64,000 bases of DNA, from assembly GCF_002878395.1 (NCBI RefSeq), contig NC_061115.1, positions 214,649,314 through 214,713,313 on the forward strand, read 5' to 3'. The notes under the pieces are model-generated. The model saw nothing but the letters and a program-made list of their open reading frames with translations, did not search any database and was not told the origin of the DNA. Within the stretch, counting starts at the first letter, position 1. Every line of letters begins with the position of its first letter. A program made the position numbers and the translations under genes. The stretch is from Capsicum annuum (Eukaryota > Streptophyta > Magnoliopsida > Solanales > Solanaceae). Below, one piece after another: positions 1 to 10,365 of the stretch.

Positions 1-254
1 CCATAATTAATATTTCCTTGATGGGAGTGCCAAGTCAATATGAAAAGGAAGAAGTATTAGGGGTTTCAATATTCATTAATTAATATTCACTAATAATTTG
101 AGGTGCATGAGGAAGAAAATGGGTGACATTGAAAAGACAAGACAAGACTACTTGATGAGATTTTTGAATTATCCAAGAAATATTTTTTACCGCCTTTAGT
201 AGTACTACTACTTTATTTACTCGGACAGTAGCTTGCTTTAAAATTAAAAGAAAA
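1..254. other. AT-rich flank, no gene seen
   Basis: No open frame of note, no RNA-gene signature and no terminal repeat is visible here. It is ordinary AT-rich intergenic sequence leading into the palindromic-motif arrays. Confidence 0.5.
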
Positions 255-1810
255 CAAAAAGATTTTCAAACAGATATGTCGTCTGTTGCAATAGATTTAG
301 ATATCTGTTTGAGAAATCCCAACAGCTCAGTCATCTGTGACAATAGATGGAAATGTCATTTGATAACTAAATCAGAAATGTCATCTGTTACAACAAATAT
401 CAATATCTGTTTGAAAATTTCCAACACCTCAGTCATCTGTCATAACAGATGAAAATGTCTATTTGATAATTAAATAAGAAATGTCATCTATTGCAACAGA
501 TATTCTTATCTATTTGAAATTCTCCAACAGCTTAGTTGTTTATTGCAACGAATTTCATTGCAATTGATTTAGGATGAACTAGGGAAGAAAGACCTCATTA
601 ACTTAATGTTAAGATTAATAATAGTACCTACATCGATCTAGGTGGAACGAGGGATGAATGAATAAGCTCACAAGGTCAATTACAAATGCAATTAAGTCGT
701 TGCATTTGTATGGTGTTAGTATTGCGTTCATCTCGACCCAAGTCGTCGATCGATCACTCTGAGTTGAAATGTGTTCTCATTAACTTAGTGTTAAGATTAA
801 TAATAGTACCTACATTGATCTAGGTGGAATTAGGGATGGATGAATGAGCACAAAGGGTCAACTACAACTTCAATTGAGTTTTTTGGCAATTGCATGATGA
901 GACGGTACTGCATTCCTCCCGACAAGAGTCATCGATCAATCACTCTGAGACAAACCGATTCTTAATACCTCGTATGTTCAACTAATACCTTAATTGATTA
1001 ATCTAAGACTAGGGGTGAGTTCTCATAATGTCAACTATAATAGATGACAGCGCCTATTTGATAATTTACAACAGATGGGTAATCTATTGCAACATATAAC
1101 TAAATCCATTTGATAATTTAAAACAGATGGGTAATTTGTTGCAACAGATGACTTAATCTATTTGATAGTTTACAACAGATGTGTAATATGTTGCAACAGA
1201 TTACATAATCTATTTGATTTGATCCAACAGAAAAGACAGTTGTTGCAACAGGTTGAGCATTTTTTTATATATAATTCAATTGAGTTCATATGTTAGACTA
1301 ATACCTTAATTGAATGTGAGTTATCATAGGGTCAACTACAACTTCAATTGAGTCTTTTGTCAATTGTATGATGAAATGGTACTGCGTTCCTTCCGACCAG
1401 AGTCGGGGATCGATCACTCTGAGCCGAGCCAATTCTTACTACCTCATATGTTAGACTAATACCTTAATTAATTAATCTACGACTAGGGTACTAATACCTT
1501 GATTGAATAATCTGGGACTAGGGTGAGTTCTCATAGGGTAAACTATCGATTAATCTAGGACTAGGGGTGAGTTCTCATAGGGTCAGCCACAAAAGATGGC
1601 AGTGCCTATTTGATAATTTACAATATATGGGTAATCTGTTGCGATATATGACAATCCATTTGATAATTTACAACAGATGGGTAATCTGTCGCAATAGATG
1701 ATTTAATCTATTTGATAATTTACATCAGATTCGTAATCTGTTGTAACCTAATCTGATTGATAATTTACAACAAATGAGAAATCTGACGCAACATGTTGAA
1801 CATTTTTTTT
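255..1810. repeat. Arrays of a palindromic TCTGTTGCAACAGA-type motif with longer interspersed blocks
   Basis: Three clusters (about 255-560, 1030-1260 and 1590-1800) hold degenerate copies of a perfect palindrome, TCTGTTGCAACAGA, joined by 'ATTTGATAATTTACAACAGATGGGTA'-like spacers at roughly 30-70 bp spacing. Between them, longer blocks recur at about 590-1030, 1270-1580 and 1840-1900; they share phrases such as 'CGATCACTCTGAG' and 'GACTAGGGGTGAGTT'. The same motif is found again inside the intron at 3219-3710. Nothing here codes. The arrangement looks like the upstream or subterminal part of the mobile gene family whose broken copy follows at 2708; that link is an inference from the shared motif. 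Confidence 0.6.
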
Positions 1811-2456
1811 TACAATTTCAATTGAGTTCATATGTTAGACTCATAAATTTATTAATATAGGACCAGGGGTGAGTTTTCACAGGGTCATCTTCTAGAGTAT
1901 TCGATCAACTACAACTTCAATTGTTTTTATATGATTTTAAAAATTACGCATATATTTTATGATTTTAAAAATAATTAAGATCATTTCGGACTAAATTAAC
2001 ATTTTCAAAACTACTTGTCATTCTTTTTCAAAATACAAATCAAACCATACAAAATGTTTCATTATTTCAAATCTCGAGGTCTGGCTCTTTCTCTCTCATT
2101 CTCACTCAACAATATAGTACAGACAATAACTACTCAATAAATTTGCTCAACCCTCCACAATAGATCATTTTTCTTCTCATTTTCGACCACATAGGTGTTA
2201 TTTTCGACATCATTCTTTCTTGTATCAGTCATTTTCTTTGTCTTCATAGGCAACAGAGTTCGAGAAGAGCTCTATATTTATTTATTTTTCTTCTAAAAAA
2301 TAAGGGCTTTTAAGTTAATGATGAAAAATAAAACTTTTAGTTGTATTATCTTTGATAATGGGGTTACAATTTTGAGTTTTGATGGTAAAATCGTAGGAAG
2401 AACTCGAGAAATCTCTAGTTTCCATCGCAGTGTTCCGTTGACTGTCGTGGTATAGT
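1811..2456. other. Non-coding stretch upstream of the DUF1985/Ulp1-type pseudogene
   Basis: AT-rich, then CT-rich around 2085-2110 (TCTTTCTCTCTCATTCTCAC), as in some plant 5' leaders. It may be promoter or 5'-UTR sequence of the downstream mobile gene, but no TATA box or start site can be fixed. No coding region is seen. Confidence 0.35.
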
Positions 2457-2630
2457 TGAATGGTGGTGGTGGAGGTGGTGGTGGTGTTTGTGGTCGTCGT
2501 GGTAGAACCGGTGGTGGCATTGGTTGGTGGTGTTTGTGGTGGTGTCGGTATTCATGGGGTTTATTTGTTTATTGGCATTGGTTGGTGGCGTTTGTGGTGG
2601 TGGCTGTTGGTGTGTCGGTATTTGTGGTGT
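2457..2630 (+). repeat. GGT-rich low-complexity tract
   Basis: The plus strand is a degenerate GGT/GTG repeat (GGTGGTGGTGGAGGTGGTGG and variants). Open frames on either strand here give only poly-Gly or poly-Pro and are not credible genes. Confidence 0.7.
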
Positions 2631-2707
2631 TTGTAATGTATTTTTTAAAATCTATGCATGCATCAACTGTAATGTAATTTTTGTTTTTCTTTGTCTGTAG
2701 GTAAAAC

Positions 2708-4284
2708 ATGTCTCCCAAAAGAAAAGAAAGTGAAAGTGGATCAACGTCTGAACACTAAAAAAAAAGGCTACAGTACAGAGGGATTCAGAGGAGCTTCCTG
2801 AACAATCTCAGTCAGGGAAAAGTGAAGCTGAGGAGAGATGTTAAAACAACGTTGTGGGAGGTGGATAAGGGTCTGTAGATGGTGATGAAGAAAATAAAAG
2901 TGAGAAAGAGGAGGAATTGGAGAGCCAGAAAGAGAAAGAGGACCACATTATACGACCTTCCTTGGACTTTCATGGTAAAATTAATCACTAATTTTACTCA
3001 TCCATTAATTTATATTGAATATAGTTATTATGATTTTTTTTTGCTTGCCTCCTGTTTACACTTTTTAGGCTTGGGAATATGAAGCCATTCCTCCCCTCCG
3101 AAAGTAGTTAATGGATTACCCGAATGAGGTTTCTCATCCAAGGATGTTTAGGTGGTTGGCTGCAAAGAGCAACACCAATATTAAGGAGGTTGGTCTCTTT
3201 AACCCTCCGGATGATGCAGTACGTCTTCTTCAAGTAAAATAATTCTACTCAAAGATAAGAAATATATTGAACAGATATTATATCTGGTGCATGAGATGTT
3301 ATATCTGATGCACCAGATGGGATATCTATTGCGATGGGGTATATCTTGCATCAGATTATCCATTTGTGGCTTTGGTTATCTGAACCCGACTCCTATAAGA
3401 TTAACCATCTAATGCAAATTATGCAACAGATGTTTAATCTGATAACATATCATTCATCTATTGAGAGGTACAGATTATTTGTTGCATAACAGATTACACA
3501 TCTTGTGCAGCTGTTGCAACAGATAATTGATATTTTGCATCAGATTCTCCATGTGTTGCTCTGTTTCTCTGAACCAGACTCAAACGGATTTTAACCATAT
3601 ACTGCAAACTATGCAACAGATGGGTCTTTTTTTTTTAAAATGTATCCCAACTCTGAAAATTACTATAGTATATGATTTAAATGCATCTGTCTTTTTTTTC
3701 TTTTTTATAGGTTGTGCATCCATGGATCGTGCCTACTGAGGAGGAGTCAGTGATGACTTCTTATATTACTCTTGGTCAGGTTGATACTATTGCAGACCCA
3801 ACAGTGGAGTTAATAAAGAAGGAATTGGCTGGAGCAACAGCCATAAAAAGAGCAGTTACGCAAGGTCAGCCTAATGTTGAGGCTCTTCATGACCAACCTT
3901 TTACTAAGGCAGATCCGGTGCTTCTTCTGGTGGAGTTGTTGGTGTTGGTGGCAGGCATGCTGATGCTGCTACCAAAGAATAAATATATTTGAAAATACCC
4001 CTTTTTGCCCTTACACAGGTTCCTCTCACCCCTCTTCACCCTCATGTTCTCGTTGCGAATGCGATGAGTGCAAGGACAGACAAGATAAACTCTTTAAAAA
4101 TGTAGAGGCTATCTCTAAAGCTATCGAGGAATTCAAATCCAAGAGGTTTGTTATACCATCCAAGAAGGTGAGGAAGCTACACACTCCTACAACGTTGGTT
4201 AATAGAAAGAAAAAAGCAATTAGAGACATACTCTCCGCTCGAAAATCATCACTTACAAATGACCCTCAAATTGTTAATTTCTAG
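2708..4284 (+). pseudogene. Broken DUF1985/Ulp1-protease-family type mobile gene (Solanaceae)
   Basis: Exon-like pieces lie in order: a basic/acidic start (MSPKRKESESGSTSE from 2708), a piece near 3069-3218 with AWEYEAIPPLRK and a 'HPRMFRWLAAKSNTNIKE' segment, an exon at 3711-3990 (VVHPWIVPTEEESVMTSY and onward), and a last piece near 4040-4284 with a Cys-rich CSRCECDECKDRQDKL stretch and a basic tail. I recognise this architecture from the transposon-captured DUF1985/PMD/Ulp1-type genes that are abundant in pepper; the Ulp1 C-terminal peptidase itself is not visible. The gene is broken: a stop follows SGSTSEH, another follows LRK in the second piece, and the 3711 exon shifts frame before 3990. 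The intron at 3219-3710 has proper GT and AG ends and restores the frame. It is a relic, with family assignment from memory. Confidence 0.55.
3219..3710 (+). repeat. Intron filled with the palindromic CAACAGAT motif
   Basis: The donor GTACGT follows codons for PPDDA and the acceptor TTTTTTATAG precedes VVHPW, so removing it joins the two coding pieces in frame. Inside are repeated variants of 'TTGCAACAGATAATTGA' and 'ATCTGATGCACCAGAT', the same palindromic motif family as at 255-1810. Confidence 0.55.
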
Positions 4285-4374
4285 GAAATCTTATAAATCA
4301 TTAGTCTTCATATAGCGACTTAAAGGCGTCCCTTCTAATCACATGCTTTTGATGCATTCAAATACTGATTCATA

Positions 4375-4835
4375 AAATAATGAGATATCCTCGATGCTAG
4401 CGTTTGTTTCTCACATGTCAACAGATATTAAATGCTGATGATATCCTCAATGCCAGCATTTGTGTTTCGCGTGTCAACAGATACTTGAATGCTGATAATA
4501 TCCTCAACGCCAGAGTTTATGTCTCACGTGTCAACAAATATTAAATATTGATGATATCCTCGATGCAGCGTTTGCGTCTCATGTGTGAATAGATATTAGA
4601 TGCTGATGATATCCACGACGCCAGCATTTGTGTCTCGCGTGTCAACAAATATTAGATGCTGATGATATCCTCGACATTAAAGTTTGTGTCTCGCGTGTCA
4701 ATGGATATTAGATGCTGATGATAACCTAGATGTCAGCATTTGTGTCTCGTGTGTCAACAGATATTGAATGTTGATGATATCCTCTACGCCAACGTTTGTG
4801 TCTCGGGTGTCAACAGATATTAAATGATGATGATC
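4375..4835 (+). repeat. Tandem repeat of about 58 bp, roughly eight copies
   Basis: Each unit carries GATGATATCCTCGATGCCAG, then GTTTGTGTCTCGCGTGTCAA and CAGATATTAAATGCT, repeated head to tail with 5-15 scattered differences per copy. It directly follows the last exon-like piece of the DUF1985/Ulp1-type relic. No frame stays open across it. Confidence 0.75.
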
Positions 4836-6175
4836 CTTTGTTTAATGACCCTCTTGGCAATGAAAACTATTACACCTAAGTGCGTTTGTCTGTGTTTTTG
4901 CTTTCTACATGTACTTGTACTCAATGTGGACAGTTAGTAGACACAATACCGCTCTCACAGGCGACCATAGTCAAATTTGTGAAATTTTAAATAACAAATA
5001 CTCGGCATCATAATCTGAATGGTTTAATTTGCTATTCATCCTCTTTTTGAAGAAGTATTTAAAGAGCAGACCAACCAGATATAAATGAATGGGTAAAATC
5101 CTTTGTTAGGGTCACTCAAATACCGCTCTTTTCGCCTTAATGAATTTTGAGAAAGAATTTTCACTCTTTCTCCTATTGAGTGATCCCTTTGATTGTTGTA
5201 TTTACCATGCCGACTCCTTTGAATGCACCTGCGCTCAAAGTAAATATTTAATATACCCAAAGTCGTTTATTCTAGCGACTGTTTTTATATAAAGAATTCT
5301 TAATATGATATTCATAAAGAAGATAAGGCACCTTTGTTTGTCCTTTATGGTCTCAAGGAATTAGATAGACAATTCAAAAGGTCCTTGATAAATGAGTATT
5401 GAGCCCATTTTCTGGGATTCCACAAAATATCGTTCGAGAGCATTATATGCTTTGGTGTGGCTCGCAACTTGCTTGGAGATTTTTTAAAAAAGAATTTTTT
5501 TGGTGTACTGATCCGTGCATCCACAGAAAATGGTTAGTTTTTTGAGTGAAACTACTCCGTATTGACCTTCTTCGATCCTTGGTTTGCTCCTCGCCATCTT
5601 TTGGGTACTTTGTCATGTTAGGACTTCTACCTTGACTCCCTGTCCTAATAGATGCTTACACAATCACTAAGTAAGAAGATTTGCATATATTTTCAAAAGT
5701 AGTCTTAACTTTTAAAAACTAGTTTCAAAACTTCTGTAAAAGATTTAGAAAATCTCTGCTAGTGATGTCATGTATTAGCTTAACGAACATCTTTCTCTTG
5801 GTTCTGACTGTATCCAACATTTGATGAAGGAATTCCAGGGTGTAATCATCATCGCTGAGGGTTTCTAACAAAAGTTCAGTCATAGACGGAGATTTATTCT
5901 ACCTAAACTTTATTACAGCTGGTGATTTCTAAAGCTTGACTTTGACCTCTGGAGCTTGGGAATTTAAAATATATTCCAGTGTTCAGCAGAAATTTTGAGG
6001 CCTTCCTCAAAATTTCTGCCCCAATTTAAAGTTGTTTGAGATGATCTCAGCTCGAGAGGATCCGAAGTCTTTGTTGGTCTTTGTTCTCTTTGTTAGATGG
6101 TGATCTTCCTCTTGTGAATTTTTGAGATTTTTTCTCTAAAATTCTGCCCCAGTTTCCATTTTCTAGGGTTATATG
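4836..6175. other. No gene recognised; repeat-derived sequence
   Basis: Short open frames occur on both strands but none looks like protein. The text around 5330-5900 has the mixed, slowly decaying composition of an old LTR-element leader. I cannot name the family or find its ends. Confidence 0.35.
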
Positions 6176-6560
6176 ACCGAGCTGTTGGGGCGCTTAAGTA
6201 TCCCGTAGAAGTAGGAATCAGGTCAAAAATAGTTCAGGACTACTCTAGAGATATATAAAAAACTCTAATGGATTGACCGAAGCCGACATAGGCCACATAA
6301 GTATCCCTTTTGTTGGGAATTTAGGTTATCACGTAGTTCATACATAAAAGAAAAGGATAAATTGTCCTACGGGGTTGACCGAAGATGATATAGGCTGCGT
6401 ACGTCTCCCTTTCTTGAGAATTCAGGTCAAACATAGTTCGTACATAAAAAGATGGGGTAAATATTCCTAAGGGATTGACCGAAGCCAACATAGGTCGCCT
6501 ACGTATCCCTTTCTTAGGAATTCAGGTCAAATGCAATTCATACATAAAAGGAAAGGAACC
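6176..6560 (+). repeat. Four degenerate tandem units of about 90-105 bp
   Basis: Units start near 6176, 6274, 6386 and 6476. Each has GACCGAAGCCGACATAGG, a 'CTACGTATCCCTTTCTTGG' stretch, 'AATTCAGGTCAAA' and 'TACATAAAAGGAAAGG'. The first unit is the most diverged. This phrase is common in Solanaceae repeats, usually near LTR elements. The array runs straight into the TRIM-like elements that begin at 6563. Confidence 0.65.
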
Positions 6561-6562
6561 AA

Positions 6563-6978
6563 ATGATGGCACCCAAAGGGTGGCCACCTATCTCGGGTTG
6601 TCCTTGGTTGGGGATGTGGGTCGGGTTCGTGCCCCATATGGTTCAGGGCCTATAAATGGTGGGTTTCACCTTTCGCTATCAGCTATAGCTTTTAGTGCAG
6701 TTGGTTAGCGGTTTACTCTTAAGGTTTGGTATCAGAGCGGAGGTTATGGGTTCGACTCCCGCTTACACCATGCGCAGGTTCGAGGACGAACCTTTCCCAA
6801 ATAAATGGGAAATTATGGCACCCAAAGGGTGGCCACCTATCTCGGGTTGGCCTTGGTTGGAGGTGTGGATCGGGATCGTGCCCCGTATGGTTCAGGGCCT
6901 ATAAAGGGTGGGTTGCGCCTCTCGCTATCATCTATAGCTTGTAGGGCAGTTGGTTAGCGATTCACTCTTAAGGTTAAT
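6563..6978 (+). mobile_element. TRIM-like miniature LTR element, copy 1
   Basis: A terminal repeat of about 163 bp (6563-6725, from TGATGGCACCCAAAGGG to CTCTTAAGG) is followed by TGGTATCAGAGC, an exact initiator-tRNA-Met primer binding site. Next come an ~85-bp internal region, a purine-rich end, and a second copy of the terminal repeat (6814-6978). That is the LTR-PBS-internal-PPT-LTR layout of a terminal-repeat retrotransposon in miniature. There is no coding capacity. The 3' end of the LTR plus the internal region also carry tRNA-promoter-like A box (TAGTGCAGTTGG) and B box (GGTTCGACTCC), ending in ACACCA, so a SINE origin or a composite is possible. Confidence 0.55.
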
Positions 6979-7391
6979 GATAGCACCCAAAGGGTGGCCA
7001 CCTATCTCGGGTTGACCTTGGTTGGGGGTGTGGGTCGGGTTCGTGCCCCGTATGGTTCATGGCCTATAAAGGATGGGTTGCGCCTCTCGCTATCAGCTAT
7101 AGCTTTTAGTGCAGTTGGTTAGCGGTTCACTCTTAAGGTTTGGTATCAGAGCGGTGGTCACGGGTTCAAATCCTGCTTACACCATACGCAGGTTTGAGGA
7201 CGAACCTTTTCCAAAGAAAGAGGGAATGATGTCACCCAAAGGGTGGCCACCTATCTCGGGTTGGCCTTGGTTGGGGGTGTGGGCCGGGTTCGTGCCCCAT
7301 ATGGTTCAGGGCCTATAAAGGATGGGTTGCGCCTCTCTCTATCAGCTATAGGTTTTAGCGCAGTTGGTTAGCGGTTCACTCTTAAGGTTAG
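6979..7391 (+). mobile_element. TRIM-like miniature LTR element, copy 2 (adjacent duplicate)
   Basis: It repeats the full layout of the preceding element: LTR 6979-7142, PBS TGGTATCAGAGC, an internal region with GGTTCAAATCC (B-box-like) and an AAAGAAAGAGGGA purine tract, then LTR 7229-7391. It directly abuts copy 1, giving LTR-int-LTR-LTR-int-LTR. This suggests a 415-bp segmental duplication, or a second insertion beside the first, rather than the LTR-int-LTR-int-LTR pattern that unequal recombination would make. Confidence 0.55.
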
Positions 7392-7549
7392 GCAACTACA
7401 CATCATAAAACAGATACTATCATAAAGGCGATTACAAATAAGCCAAGGAAACAAAAACTAAAACATCTTTCAAACACAGTATCTTTTTACCGCATCAGAA
7501 TTAATTGGTTTGGTCCACTCTTGACCATCCATCTTAGGAGGATTAGGGC

Positions 7550-9640
7550 TCCTCCAGGTTGGGCTTCTTTCGGTTTTCAAATTTCTCTATATCTTCCATT
7601 AACTGCTCCTCATCACCTTCTTTCCGTTCTTCGCCATTCTCTTCTCTTTGTTCGTCTAACCCTTGACATAAAATGACATTGACAGGTTTTTAAATTACTG
7701 CTACAGAAATAAACTATGTTAGATGATAACAAGATAATAAAAGACAATAATATTTCAAAACAACATCTTAAACAGAAGGAGTTTTTTTCACTGAAATTTG
7801 AGAAATAACACAAACTATGGCTCATGACCCGCGTAAATGCAGACCCATGCCTTTTTGAAAGCTGTAAAACACAAAAAGAAATTTTATACATAAAAGGGTA
7901 GATCATAGGGCCTCCTCTGGATCATCACCGATTTTTAAAACTACTAGTAATTGCCCTTTCATCTACCACGATGAGCGACGAGTTATGAGTAGAATGGAGG
8001 TCCAGTTTTGCAAAGCCTCTCCTAGTGCAACCTTCCTTACCCCATCAGACTTTGGGAAATCCTCGGGTATATAATTGCATCCCTCGAATCAATTTCTTAT
8101 CCCATCCCCAAGACCATCATCCTCTGACATCTCTCGCATACGAAAAGACTAGTACATGAGTGACAATGGTTTAGATAGACTCGTCTTTGACTTATCTCCA
8201 ATCTCATCTTCTTTTCTTGGCTAGTATCCTAACCCATGTTTAGATGTTTTTTCTGTGATCATAATGTGCTCAATTATTCCTTTGAAATCCGTACTCAGGA
8301 CAATTAACGCAGCCATCACTTTCTCTATTTTCTATACTCCTTCTGTCTTTTTGGAATTTTTCAAATCCACCTTAGTGATGGTTTTGCTAGACACCCTTTC
8401 TCCCTCTATTTTGATTATGTTAACTGGGGCTCCCCCATGATTAGGCAATGGATTGCTATTGATATTTGGTGCCGGTGATGGGAGGGTGATGACTTTTTTA
8501 TCGATCAAGTCTTGAATCCTATGCTTCAGTTTAACATAATCCTCGGCATTGTGCCCTGCCGCTACCGAATGATAGGCACAATTTTTCTCGGCACGGTAAA
8601 ATCAAGAATTTGAATTGATGTGTTTCAGCTGAATAGGTTGTAAATGACCGGCATCCTTCAATCTTTTGAAGAGTTGGGTACGACTTTCAATCAATGGCGT
8701 GAAGTTTCGAGGAGGTCTTTTTTTAAAGTTTGGACGTGGGGGTTATAATGATTTATGTTAGTAGGAGGAGGTACTTGATGATAATTTAGAGGCTTTTGGA
8801 CATTTGTTCGGTTGTTTGGCAAGGCTGCTGGAACATGAGACTGAAATTCGGTTGTAGAACTTGGTATTGGGGTAAAATGTATGGCTATGGAGCTTGGTAT
8901 TGGGATTAGAAATTTGGCAGTGGAGTTTGGTATTGGGATTGGACATTTGGAAGTGGAGCTTGGTATTGGGATTGGATATTTGGAAGTGGAGATTGGTACT
9001 GGGGTTGGGTGTAGAATACATGCTGAAAATTTTGTGACAGTGAAGAGGAGAGAATGTTCCTAGGCTTAAATTTCTTCTTCATCTTAGCAACAGAATTAGT
9101 AGAGACCTCATCTACATCTTCTTTTTTCTTTTTTGGGAACATATAAGCTTTAGATGATGTTGGGGTTGTGACAATCTTTCCTGTTCAAATGCCTTCTTCT
9201 AGTGATTCCCCAATTTTTACCAAATCTGCGAAAGTCGCCCTGACCGCGGATACTATCTTCGTATAAAATTCTCCCTCTTGAGCTCGAGAGAACACAGACA
9301 CCATCTCCTCCTCAGATATTGGAGGTTGCATTTTAGTAGCCTCTTTCCTCCAACAGAAGGCATAGTCTCAAAAACTCTCATCGTTCTTTTGCTTGATCCG
9401 ATCTAGTGAGTATCGATAAGGGACTATTTCAATGTTAAATGCAAACCTATCGAGAAAACTTTTAGCCAACGTTTTCCATCCAGGCCATCTTCTCAGATCC
9501 TGAGACGTGAACCAATCTAAAGTTTCTCCACTCAAGCTTTATTGATTAGATGGGTGCATGAGTTGAATATGAAAAGTGAGTAGGAATTTTGGGACCATAC
9601 GCCTCCCAAAGGCAGTAGTTGGTACTGGAAAAAGATTAAT
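7550..9640 (-). pseudogene. Decayed Gypsy-type gag
   Basis: Read on the minus strand, the stretch near 8590-8520 encodes GHNAEDYVKLKHRIQDLID just after a CAYHS motif, the knuckle-like signature of Gypsy gag proteins in Solanaceae. Upstream (8906-9142) is a piece with a basic start (MFPKKKK) and a Gln/Pro/Tyr-rich repeat of SQYQAPLPNV-like units. The region near 9180-9500 resembles a retrotransposon gag capsid domain broken by stops. No LTR could be paired with it, and its upstream end is cut by the LINE fragment at 9656. It is non-functional because of many stops and frameshifts. Confidence 0.6.
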
Positions 9641-9655
9641 TCTATTAAGTAAGCG

Positions 9656-10260
9656 ATGAGATTGTGGTATCAGGATAGAGTTTATAAACTGACTGCTAAT
9701 GGAATTTATAATATAAGCTGCAGTTATGGCCAACTGTTGGGTAGACAGAGAAAAATACAGGAGGCTAATTTGATTTGGAACAAAATTTTAATACCAAAAC
9801 ATAGATTTATTGTCTGGTTGACCAATCAGGAACGACTACTAACAAGAGCAATAATGAGTATGCTACATATACCCGTGGATGATAATAAATGTTGTTATGT
9901 GGTAATGATAAAGTGGAGACGTGACTACATCTATTCTCAAAATGCAGTTGGACAAATATAGTGAAAAATGAATTAAAAACTTGGTCTAGGATTACATCAC
10001 ATGGAAAGAAGATGACACATTACTTAAGCTAGATTAAGGGAAGGCACTAGAAGCAGTTCAAGAAGGAGGTGGCTACAGCTATTTTGGGTGAATAGATATA
10101 TCACACTTGGAGAGAACGAAATCGGAAGTTGTTCAGAGGGATAATTGTACATACAGAGAATACTATTTAACAGATTAAGAAGGATATAGTTGGAAGAATA
10201 GAATACTTGAAACACACTAGGAAGGCTTGAAAATGTAGATATTTACTTCAAAAGTTTTGT
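9656..10260 (+). pseudogene. LINE (L1-type) 3' ORF2 fragment with zf-RVT domain
   Basis: The frame from 9656 to 9961 reads like the reverse-transcriptase zinc-binding domain of plant L1 elements, with IWNKILIPKHRFIVWLTNQE and a following ERLLTR. Downstream of its stop, in other frames, are an 'ILGE...YHTWRERNRKLF' piece and an 'IKKDIVGRIEYLK' piece typical of the L1 C-terminus. The element is 5'-truncated and frameshifted, and lies inside the decayed Gypsy gag. Its 3' end is overrun by the RTE fragment at 10366. Confidence 0.65.
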
Positions 10261-10365
10261 AACCAAACGAAGCTTTAGGGAAGATAGTACCGCTGGCTTC
10301 CTCATAAAGTGCTCTATAGGTGTAAAAATTTGCTTGTTAGTGGAAATTCTTCACAGTTTACCACA

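Noticed and set aside
255..1810. CRISPR-like regularly spaced repeats
   Set aside because: The repeats are degenerate, the spacers are similar to one another, and this is plant nuclear DNA.
2293..2677. Open frames on both strands giving poly-Pro or poly-Gly proteins
   Set aside because: They are translations of a GGT/GTG low-complexity tract with no other protein character.
6690..6780. Possible tRNA gene in the TRIM region
   Set aside because: A- and B-box-like sequences and ACACCA are present, but there is no paired acceptor stem or anticodon arm, and TGGTATCAGAGC is a retroelement primer binding site.
6475..7318. Several overlapping open frames across 6475-7318
   Set aside because: They lie in tandem TRIM/repeat DNA, repeat with the units, and resemble no protein.
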